Under the pieces are notes generated by a model, which was given only the letters and a program-made list of their open reading frames with translations, made no database searches and was not told the DNA's origin. A stretch of DNA of 11,859 bases from JBJXGC01 sp046154545 (GTDB taxonomy: Bacteria > Chloroflexota > Dehalococcoidia > Tepidiformales > Tepidiformaceae). Both the position numbers and the translations under genes were made by a program. Shown in pieces: positions 7,067 through 11,859 of this stretch. Where the stretch lies: NCBI GenBank assembly GCA_046154545.1, contig JBJXGC010000198.1, positions 1-11,859 of the forward strand, written 5' to 3'. Numbering within the stretch: the stretch's first letter is position 1; the number at the start of each line of letters is the position of its first letter.

Positions 7067-7999
7067 CTACATGCTGCGGAGGAGGCGGATCCGGTCGTCG
7101 ATGTCGGGGTGGGTGTTGAAGAAGCTGTTCAGCGCGCTGGCGTGTTCCTTCAGTGGGTTCGAGATGTAGAGGTGGGCCGTCGCCTTATTCGCCGCCTCGA
7201 GCGGTTCCTTATCGTCCCGGATCTTCTCGAGGGCGCGGGCGAGGGCGACCGGGTTGCGGCAGAGCAGGGCGCCGCTCGCATCGGCCAGGTACTCCCGCTG
7301 GCGGCTGACCGCGAAGCGGATGGTCTGGGCGATAATCGGCGCGAGGATGGCCGCGACGATGACGAGGATAATGGCCAGCTGCCCACCGGCCCCGCCCTTC
7401 TCCCGGTTCGACCGGCGGCTCCCGGCGCCAAAGATGCTGAAGCGCAGGGCCACGTCCGAGACGAGGGCAATCACGCCTACGAGCACCGTGACAATCGTCA
7501 TGACCCGGATGTCGTAGTTCCCGATGTGCGAGAGTTCATGCGCGAGGACTCCCTCGAGTTCGATCGGCTCCAGCTTGTCGAGCAGGCCTCGCGTCACCAC
7601 GACGTGGGCTTTGGCCGGGGTGGTGCCCGTGGCGAAGGCGTTCGGGGCGGAGTCTTCGAGGACCCAGGTGCGCGGCATCGGCAGGCCAGCACCGATACAG
7701 AGGTTCTCCACCCGCCGCACGAACTCCCACTCCTCTTCCTTGGTCACCTCGTGCGCCCCTGAGATAGAGAGGACGACACTGGTGGAGCTGAGGTAGCTGA
7801 AGATGGCGTAGACGATCAGGCCGATGCCCAGGACACCAAGGAACCCGACCGGCAGCCCGAATCCGATGACGATAGCCGTCCCGAGCAAGCCGAACACCAG
7901 GAAGAAGGCGACGAAGAGGAAGAACGTCGCGCGTTTGTTCTTGCCGATCCGGTCGTAGACCAGCACCCGTGACGTTGGCGCTGTGGCCTCAGGGTTCAC
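7067..7999 (-). CDS. htpX: M48-family zinc metalloprotease, HtpX-like
   Basis: This 310-residue integral-membrane protease has hydrophobic segments at about 25-47, 52-72, 167-188 and 208-228. The zinc site is HELSH (His154, Glu155, His158) with the third ligand Glu236 in SRQREYLADASGA. The protease domain faces the cytoplasm in characterised HtpX, which degrades misfolded membrane proteins with FtsH. The N-terminal 20 residues are polar and longer than in E. coli HtpX. The start is the GTG at 7999: GGGGA lies about nine bases upstream and there is no other early start. It follows lemA by 26 nt on the same strand, so the two are probably co-transcribed, a common arrangement in bacteria. Transcription ends at the shared hairpin beyond the stop codon. 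The symbol rests on family resemblance. Confidence 0.9.
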   Translation of the reverse strand: MNPEATAPTSRVLVYDRIGKNKRATFFLFVAFFLVFGLLGTAIVIGFGLPVGFLGVLGIGLIVYAIFSYLSSTSVVLSISGAHEVTKEEEWEFVRRVENLCIGAGLPMPRTWVLEDSAPNAFATGTTPAKAHVVVTRGLLDKLEPIELEGVLAHELSHIGNYDIRVMTIVTVLVGVIALVSDVALRFSIFGAGSRRSNREKGGAGGQLAIILVIVAAILAPIIAQTIRFAVSRQREYLADASGALLCRNPVALARALEKIRDDKEPLEAANKATAHLYISNPLKEHASALNSFFNTHPDIDDRIRLLRSM

Positions 8000-8025
8000 G
8001 ACTTAGCATCCCCGCCCGGGCCGCG

Positions 8026-8622
8026 TCAACCCGATGTCGTTGGGGTGCCGGAGCTGAAGCTCACCTGCACTTCTTCACGAGCAGACTCTTCCGCCTCGTA
8101 GAACTCCTCCGGCTTGAAGCCGAACATCCCGGCGATGATGAGGGTCGGGAAGACGGCCGTGCGCTGGTTGTAGTCGCTCACGTTCGCGTTGTAGAACTGG
8201 CGGGAGTAGGCGATCTTGTCCTCAGTGTCGGTCAGCTCGCGCTGGAGTTCGAGGAAGTTCGTGTTCGCCTTCAGGTCGGGGTAGGCCTCGGAGACGGCGA
8301 AGAGCGAGCGGAGCGTGCCGGTCAGGATGTTGTCGGCCTGGGCGGTCGCGGCGGCGCTTCCACTCTGCCGGGCTGTGTCGAGCTGGGCGCGGGCGCGGGT
8401 CACTGCATCGAGGGTTTCCTTCTCGTGGGCCGCGTAGCCTTTGACGGTCTCGACGAGGTTCGGGATGAGGCTCGATCGCCGCCTGAGCTGGACGTCGATG
8501 CCCGACCATGCTTCCTTCACCCGGATGCGGGCGCGGGCCAGGCCGTTATAGCTGGTCCAGAGGAAGGCGACGATGATCAGGACGACGACCGCGATGACGA
8601 TGACGGCGATGAGGACACCCAT
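8026..8622 (-). CDS. lemA: LemA family membrane protein
   Basis: This 198-residue protein begins with a single transmembrane segment (residues 3-24, GVLIAVIVIAVVVLIIVAFL). The helical LemA domain follows: RRSSLIPNLVETVKGYAAHEKETL, an EAYPDLKANTNFLELQRELTDTEDKIAYSRQFYN segment, then TAVFPTLIIAGMFGFKPEEFYE, all hallmark stretches. The tail ends SFSSGTPTTSG and is likely flexible. The fold is a coiled-coil-rich helical bundle exposed outside the membrane anchor. The family's role is envelope-related but poorly defined, and genetic linkage to HtpX-type proteases is recurrent. I chose the ATG at 8622 because AGGTG lies 4-8 nt upstream and it begins directly before the membrane helix; an upstream in-frame ATG at 8676 would add 18 polar residues without support. 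Confidence 0.92.
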   Translation of the reverse strand: MGVLIAVIVIAVVVLIIVAFLWTSYNGLARARIRVKEAWSGIDVQLRRRSSLIPNLVETVKGYAAHEKETLDAVTRARAQLDTARQSGSAAATAQADNILTGTLRSLFAVSEAYPDLKANTNFLELQRELTDTEDKIAYSRQFYNANVSDYNQRTAVFPTLIIAGMFGFKPEEFYEAEESAREEVQVSFSSGTPTTSG

Positions 8623-8652
8623 GCGGCACCTGCTCTTCGTTGAAGTGTGACC

Positions 8653-8661
8653 ATCGTACCA
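8653..8661 (-). promoter_or_regulatory. Extended -10 promoter element TGGTACGAT for lemA-htpX
   Basis: On the minus strand this reads TGG-TACGAT, an extended -10 form, with the hexamer ending 31 nt before the lemA ATG and predicting a leader of about 24 nt. A -35 is not apparent. It is the second TGNTACGAT in the window placed 30-35 nt before a start codon. Confidence 0.4.
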
Positions 8662-8757
8662 CAGGCTATGGGGCAACTCCGTCGCCTGGATTGCGGAAGG
8701 GCGCCGGACCAGGCCACGTTAATGCCGCGTTGACCCTCCCGTGCGAAACTCTTCGCA

Positions 8758-9495
8758 ATGACTACCGCAACGTTGGCCCGTGAACTCGTCCTCGGCGATG
8801 TGCCGAACGCCCGCCATATCGGGGGGTACCGTGCCGCCGAGGGGCGCCGGACTTCCGAGCGCATCATCCGGTCGGCGGGGCTGCACCATCTCACCGCTGA
8901 GACGGTGTCCGTCCTCCGCGACATGGGCGTCGCCACCGTGCTCGACCTGCGGTCGGGCAAGGAGCGGGAAGAGTTCGTCACGCCTGACCTCGGCCCCCAC
9001 GACGTTCGGCACGTCTTCGCGCCGGTCTTCGAATCGGACGCCTCGCCCGTTGGGCTGGCGGAGGAGTTCCCAGGGTACAGGGCCATCTACCCGAAGTTCC
9101 TTGAGACGGGCCGAGAGGCCTACCGGATCCTGGCCGACACCCTGAGCGACACCGATGGCGGCTTCCTCTACCACTGCGCCGTCGGCAAAGACCGGACCGG
9201 CGTGGCCACCGCCCTGCTGCTTGAGCTGGTCGGTGTGGCCGACGACGAGATCCTCGATGACTACTCCCACTCCGCCCGCCTTCTCGCCCCGATGTTGGAG
9301 AAGTGGAAGGCAGGGATGAAGGAGCGCGGCCTCGACCCCAACCGGGCCGAGGAGATGATGGCCTCGAATCCTGCCGACATCGCGTCGCTCCTGGTGCATC
9401 TGCGCGACCGCTGGGGCGACGCCGAGGGCTACTTCCTCGACATCGGCGTGACTTCCGCGACGCTCACCCGCGTCCGCGAGCGCGTCCTCGCGTAG
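8758..9495 (+). CDS. Tyrosine/dual-specificity protein phosphatase (MptpB/Y_phosphatase3-like)
   Basis: This 245-residue protein has the CX5R signature HCAVGKDRTG, with nucleophile Cys140, Asp145 and Arg146. The N-terminal NARHIGGY block (17-24, cf. NFRDxGGY) and VLDLRSGKERE (61-71) are characteristic of the bacterial Y_phosphatase3 family that includes Mycobacterium MptpB and Listeria LipA. Aspartate right before the P-loop arginine is typical of members acting on phosphoinositides as well as phosphoproteins. No signal peptide is visible, so a cytoplasmic protein is expected. The ATG at 8758 matches the family start, but I see no ribosome-binding site in front, so it may be leaderless or weakly translated. 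It is divergent from lemA by 135 bp and ends 18 nt before the convergent GNAT gene. No kinase is nearby. Confidence 0.88.
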   Translation: MTTATLARELVLGDVPNARHIGGYRAAEGRRTSERIIRSAGLHHLTAETVSVLRDMGVATVLDLRSGKEREEFVTPDLGPHDVRHVFAPVFESDASPVGLAEEFPGYRAIYPKFLETGREAYRILADTLSDTDGGFLYHCAVGKDRTGVATALLLELVGVADDEILDDYSHSARLLAPMLEKWKAGMKERGLDPNRAEEMMASNPADIASLLVHLRDRWGDAEGYFLDIGVTSATLTRVRERVLA

Positions 9496-9502
9496 TCCGT
9501 CC

Positions 9503-9523
9503 GCTCTTGGCTCTTAGCTCTCG
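9503..9523. repeat. Three-unit heptamer repeat (GCTCTTR)
   Basis: GCTCTTG, GCTCTTA and GCTCTCG follow each other without gaps between the phosphatase and GNAT stop codons. The GNAT stop codon (9514-9516) falls in the second unit, so the last codons of that gene are repeat-derived. No terminator hairpin is seen in this 18-nt convergent gap. Confidence 0.6.
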
Positions 9524-9978
9524 GCAGCCCACCGCATCTGGTGGTGGGTCTCCGTCTCGCCGGTGGCCAGGAATCCGAGACGTTCATAGAGGCGCTTGGC
9601 CGGGTTCACTTTCAGGACCTGGAGTTCGACGGCCGCGCCCCGCGCCGCCGCTTTTTGCTGGATGTCGCGCAGGATGGCCGTCCCGAAGCCCCGGCCCTGC
9701 GAGGGCGGCGAAATGGCGATCTCCTGGACGTAGACGGTATCGAAGCGGTCATCGACCTCCAACAGGCCCACGACCTCGCCACCGGCAACGACGGCCTGGA
9801 GGAGGCCACGGTCGATCCGGGCCTGGAAGAACTCGCGTTGGACCGTTTCCACCCACGGGCCGTAGGCGGCCTCGACGTAGCCGCGCATCGCGGCCTCGTT
9901 GATGGCGTAGAGCACGTTGTGGTCAAGGCTCGTCGCCGGGCGGAGGGCGTAGGCAAGGGGCGCTTCGTCGCCGGGCAC
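9514..9978 (-). CDS. GNAT-family N-acetyltransferase
   Basis: This 154-residue protein has the GNAT fold. The acetyl-CoA pyrophosphate loop is QGRGFG (94-99) after VQEIAISPP, and motif B is LKVNPAKRLYERLGF. The N-terminal half, YALRPATSLDHNVLY to AVVAGGEVVGLLEVDDRF, forms the substrate side and is not diagnostic. Acetyl acceptor unknown; both protein N-termini and small molecules are possible. The frame stays open upstream to 10116, but that extension is Arg/Ser-rich and merely shadows the DAHP synthase 3' end. The first plausible start is the GTG at 9978, 10 nt after the DAHP synthase stop. Co-transcription with that gene is likely. The 3' end runs into a small heptamer repeat. Confidence 0.82.
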   Translation of the reverse strand: MPGDEAPLAYALRPATSLDHNVLYAINEAAMRGYVEAAYGPWVETVQREFFQARIDRGLLQAVVAGGEVVGLLEVDDRFDTVYVQEIAISPPSQGRGFGTAILRDIQQKAAARGAAVELQVLKVNPAKRLYERLGFLATGETETHHQMRWAAES

Positions 9979-9988
9979 CGCGCTACGC

Positions 9989-11074
9989 CTACAGCGCCGC
10001 CACCGCGACGCTCGAACCGGTCTCATAGCCGATGCCGTCGAGCATGCCGTGGATCTGGCGGCATTTCGAGACGATCCGGCGCGCCTCCGGCTCGTTGACC
10101 GCCTGCTTGCCGTCACAGAGGGCCTCGGCCGGGTTCGAGTGGATGTCGAACTCGATCCCGTTCGCGCCGGCGGCGACGAAGCCGTAGGACACGCGCTCCA
10201 CGAGCTTCTTGTCGCCCGAGCTGTGGCTCGGGTCGGCGATCAGGGGCAGGTGCGAACGCTGGCGGACGAGCGGGATCATCGAGATATCGGCGCCGAAACG
10301 GGTCTCGCTCTCGAACGACTTGATGCCGCGGTAGCAGAGGATGACGTTGCGGTTGCCGTGGCCGATGCTCCGCCCTTCGCGGTCCAGCCCGGACATGATG
10401 AAGGCGGCGGCACAGAGCCATTCGTTCATGTCGTTACCCATGCCGTGCTTGAGGACGATGGGCGTGTCGATGCGGGAGAGCTCTTCGAGCAGGGGCGAGT
10501 ACTGGGCGCTGCGGGCGCCGACCTGGATGATGTCGATCCCGGCCTTGAGAAAGAGGTCGAGGTGGCGGAGATCGATGAGTTCGCTGACGACCGGCATGCC
10601 CGTCTCGGCCTTCATCGCCTGGGCGATCTCAAGGCCCTTTTCGATGGCCAGCCCGCGGTAGTCGTAGGGGCTGGTGCGCGACTTATCGACGAAGGAGCGG
10701 AGGACATCGCAGCCCGCCGCCTTCGCCATCGCCGCCGAATCGAGGGACTGGCGCTCGGACTCGATGGCGCAGGGGCCGCCGAAGACGGTCAGGTTGTGGC
10801 CGCCGATACGGACGCCACCGACGTTGATGATGGTGTCCTGGTGGTGGAAGCGGCGGCTCGCGTCCTTGTACTTCTCCGTGATCCGAATGATGCGTTCCAC
10901 CCCGTCCATTTCGGCGATGCGGCCCTCGTCGATGACGCTGGCGACGCCCTTGACGCCGATGACGGTGGTGTCGCTGACGATGGTGCTGCAAAGCAGCCCG
11001 TAGTCCCGCAGGATCCGGTCAATGACGCGCTGCGTCTGGTCGGGGGTCGCCCCCTCAGCCATATGGATGATCAT
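9989..11074 (-). CDS. aroF: 3-deoxy-7-phosphoheptulonate (DAHP) synthase, type I-beta, divergent
   Basis: DAHP synthase condenses phosphoenolpyruvate and erythrose 4-phosphate, the first shikimate-pathway step. This 361-residue protein has an N-terminal ferredoxin-like regulatory domain (about 1-80, MIIHMAEGATPDQTQ onwards) joined to a TIM barrel, as in Thermotoga maritima DAHPS. Metal ligands by eye are Cys102 (GGPCAIES), His284 (DPSHSSG), Asp310 where Thermotoga has Glu298, and Asp321 (CDGKQ). The substrate loop reads RSFVDKSRTSPYDYRG (126-141); the usual KPRTS is KSRTS, and the flanking GGAFK glycines are lost. LKRG is LKHG, CERG is CYRG, and a roughly 10-residue insertion lies near 229-240. 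I chose the ATG at 11074 because GGAG lies eight bases upstream; an ATG at 11110 lacks support. The GNAT gene follows. No other aro gene is in view. The symbol is by family only; substrate change is possible. Confidence 0.88.
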   Translation of the reverse strand: MIIHMAEGATPDQTQRVIDRILRDYGLLCSTIVSDTTVIGVKGVASVIDEGRIAEMDGVERIIRITEKYKDASRRFHHQDTIINVGGVRIGGHNLTVFGGPCAIESERQSLDSAAMAKAAGCDVLRSFVDKSRTSPYDYRGLAIEKGLEIAQAMKAETGMPVVSELIDLRHLDLFLKAGIDIIQVGARSAQYSPLLEELSRIDTPIVLKHGMGNDMNEWLCAAAFIMSGLDREGRSIGHGNRNVILCYRGIKSFESETRFGADISMIPLVRQRSHLPLIADPSHSSGDKKLVERVSYGFVAAGANGIEFDIHSNPAEALCDGKQAVNEPEARRIVSKCRQIHGMLDGIGYETGSSVAVAAL

Positions 11075-11115
11075 GTGCTGTGCTCCGTTATGTGAGCCGT
11101 CATTGTGCACGGGCG

Positions 11116-11129
11116 TCGCCGTACGGCGA
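11116..11129. promoter_or_regulatory. 14-bp perfect palindrome TCGCCGTACGGCGA, candidate operator
   Basis: The sequence equals its own reverse complement over 14 bases and lies 42-55 nt upstream of the DAHP synthase start, where an operator would overlap a promoter. Dyad symmetry is observed; regulator binding is inference. Confidence 0.4.
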
Positions 11130-11132
11130 AGC

Positions 11133-11202
11133 GAGTTCTGGGTTCTAAGTTCTCGGTTCTGAGTTCTCGGTTCTGAGTTCTCGGTTCTGAGTTCTGAGTT
11201 CG
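11133..11202. repeat. Heptanucleotide tandem repeat, ten units of consensus (C/G)RGTTCT
   Basis: Ten gapless 7-bp units run GAGTTCT, GGGTTCT, AAGTTCT, CGGTTCT, GAGTTCT, CGGTTCT, GAGTTCT, CGGTTCT, GAGTTCT and GAGTTCG. The central part is a 14-bp dimer (CGGTTCT-GAGTTCT) repeated three times. It is non-coding and lies 59-128 nt upstream of the DAHP synthase start. Minus-strand frames crossing it only give RTQNRELRTEN-like repeat peptides. Heptanucleotide short tandem repeats of this size are known in cyanobacteria (STRR) and other bacteria; function unknown. Confidence 0.92.
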
Positions 11203-11586
11203 GTCGCCGGTGCGGAGCGGGGGGCGCAAGAAAAACGTGCGATGAGCGTGCGGTGACCGCACGGATGCGTGCGGTGGGGCATCCGGGCGTGCGTGCGGTG
11301 GAGGGGCGGAGTTGGGGGGTCTGGGCGCGAGAAGCCTGGCGTGGGTGTGCCTTGTGAAGCTTCCGTGGCAGGTGTGAGATGGGCCAAGCGTGTGAGCTGC
11401 CATTGGAGGGAAGTTTGGCCGGTGACGGGGGGAGGTGGGAGGTGGGGGTGGCACTTCTGAGAGCTGAGCGCGCGCGCCACTGCCCGGGCGGCCGGAGGAC
11501 GCATGGCTGCGTTAGCCTTCTTCGCGATCACCAACTCCCCCCCGGGGCACGCGACGTGCCGGGCGTTCCCCGGGGCTGACCGGCCG
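11203..11586. other. Non-coding G-rich intergenic stretch with decamer repeats and hairpins
   Basis: I see no convincing gene here. The plus strand is strongly G-biased from about 11205 to 11455. GCGTGCGGTG occurs at 11246, 11267 and 11291. CGTGCGGT-G-ACCGCACG (11247-11263) is a near-perfect 17-nt palindrome. A dense G block lies at 11427-11451. A GGCACG-CGA-CGTGCC hairpin (11546-11560) lies between two CCCCGGGG palindromes, about 30 nt past the VOC stop. None has a T-tract, so termination is not demonstrated. Confidence 0.6.
11246..11300 (+). repeat. Three direct copies of decamer GCGTGCGGTG
   Basis: Identical copies start at 11246, 11267 and 11291, spaced 21 and 24 bp, close to two helical turns. 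The first overlaps the 8-bp-arm palindrome 11247-11263. The arrangement resembles clustered protein-binding sites, but may be low-complexity drift. Confidence 0.55.
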
Positions 11587-11859
11587 CTAACCCGCCTTCG
11601 GGCCGGTGTATACGACCTCGAAGAGCACGCGGTCGGGAGATTCGAACATCACCTGGTAGTACGTGTCGTCCGGGCCTCCGGCGAACTCGGGGCGGTGGCG
11701 CGGCGTCTCGAACAGCGCCGGCATCCCCTTCGCCCCGAGCCAGGCTACAACCGCGTCCACATCCGCTATCGACTCCGCCCCAATCCCAAGGTGGTTCATG
11801 CCCACGCCGTCGTAATCGTTGACGGCGCCGCTCGCATCGGCCACGAACCAGAGACTGTC
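11587..11859 (-). CDS. VOC-superfamily (glyoxalase/bleomycin-resistance fold) protein, 5' truncated
   Basis: The last 90 residues of a protein whose start lies beyond the window end. The visible frame begins DSLWFVADASG at 11859, so the GTG at 11844 is an internal valine and not a start. The segment is a C-terminal beta-alpha-beta-beta-beta module. GVGMNHLGIGAES carries a likely metal-ligand histidine, the helix DVDAVVAWLGAKG follows, then DTYYQVMFESPDRVLFEVVYTGP with the expected C-terminal glutamate ligand in FEVVY. The family includes glyoxalases, extradiol dioxygenases, epimerases and antibiotic-binding proteins; the substrate cannot be named. It ends with TAG 11 nt before a CCCCGGGG-flanked hairpin region, and is separated from the DAHP synthase by about 510 non-coding bases. 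Confidence 0.82.
   Translation of the reverse strand, partial: DSLWFVADASGAVNDYDGVGMNHLGIGAESIADVDAVVAWLGAKGMPALFETPRHRPEFAGGPDDTYYQVMFESPDRVLFEVVYTGPKAG

Noticed and set aside
6902..7762. Plus-strand open frame spanning the thiolase end, terminator and htpX antisense
   Set aside because: It crosses a strong terminator and is antisense to well-supported HtpX motifs.
8730..8758. TTGACC as a -35 box for the phosphatase gene
   Set aside because: The position 17 nt downstream is TCGCAA, overlapping the start codon, and does not resemble a -10.
9979..10116. N-terminal extension of the GNAT protein to the ATG at 10116
   Set aside because: The added Arg/Ser-rich residues overlap the DAHP synthase 3' coding end in another frame and have no family counterpart.
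10049..11095. Long plus-strand open frame (348 codons) opposite the DAHP synthase
   Set aside because: It is an Asp/Val/Ala-rich antisense shadow caused by GC-biased third positions; the minus-strand frame has clear DAHPS motifs.
11133..11202. CRISPR array
   Set aside because: The 7-bp units are contiguous with no spacers, and no cas gene is present.
11071..11534. Minus-strand open frames with RTQNRELRTEN-like repeats and Pro-rich tails
   Set aside because: The repeat peptide is just the translated heptamer array, and the rest is low complexity with no start signal.
11540..11575. Intrinsic terminator after the VOC gene
   Set aside because: The hairpin is good, but no T-tract follows on the minus strand; listed only as a hairpin within the non-coding stretch.
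11842..11844. GTG as the start of the VOC gene
   Set aside because: The frame is open to the window edge, and DSLWFVADASG reads as continuing beta-strand sequence, so the GTG is an internal Val.

Overview
The window is GC-rich (by eye about two-thirds G+C) bacterial chromosomal DNA with compact, mostly ordinary gene content. A GC-rich environmental lineage such as Chloroflexota (Dehalococcoidia-like) would fit: a stand-alone Uma2-type nuclease, an amidase, acyl-CoA enzymes, an ACAD10/EPHX2-like HAD protein, and short heptamer and G/C-hairpin repeats between genes. This is an inference from gene style, not a demonstrated placement. There is no rRNA, tRNA, CRISPR array, transposase or phage gene.

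Layout. 1-450 (+): 3' part of a DJ-1/PfpI-family protein. 478-1110 (-): HAD phosphatase-like protein. 1111-1470: non-coding stretch with a strong GC hairpin and palindromes, probably a dispersed intergenic repeat. 1471-2610 (-): SxxK serine hydrolase. 2719-3492 (+): crotonase-fold protein lacking one of the two classical catalytic glutamates. 3536-4087 (+): Uma2 nuclease-like protein, overlapping by 8 nt the convergent amidase (4080-5498, -). 5674-6978 (+): thiolase, ending in a perfect bidirectional terminator (7007-7041) shared with the convergent htpX. 7067-8622 (-): lemA-htpX operon with an extended -10 promoter. 8758-9495 (+): CX5R protein phosphatase. 9514-11074 (-): a divergent DAHP synthase followed by a GNAT acetyltransferase 10 nt downstream. 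11075-11586: about 510 bp non-coding, with a 14-bp perfect palindrome, ten 7-bp tandem units, three copies of a decamer and a G-rich block. 11587-11859 (-): 3' part of a VOC/glyoxalase-fold protein that runs off the window.

How the genes work together. Thiolase, crotonase, HAD and possibly the VOC protein suggest acyl-CoA metabolism, but they sit in separate transcription units and do not form one visible operon. LemA-HtpX is a membrane quality-control pair. The DAHP synthase would open the shikimate pathway, but no other shikimate gene is nearby.

I found no complete new multi-gene system. The most interesting items are the atypical DAHP synthase with its structured upstream region, the crotonase active-site changes, the heptamer repeats, and a recurring TGNTACGAT promoter-like motif.
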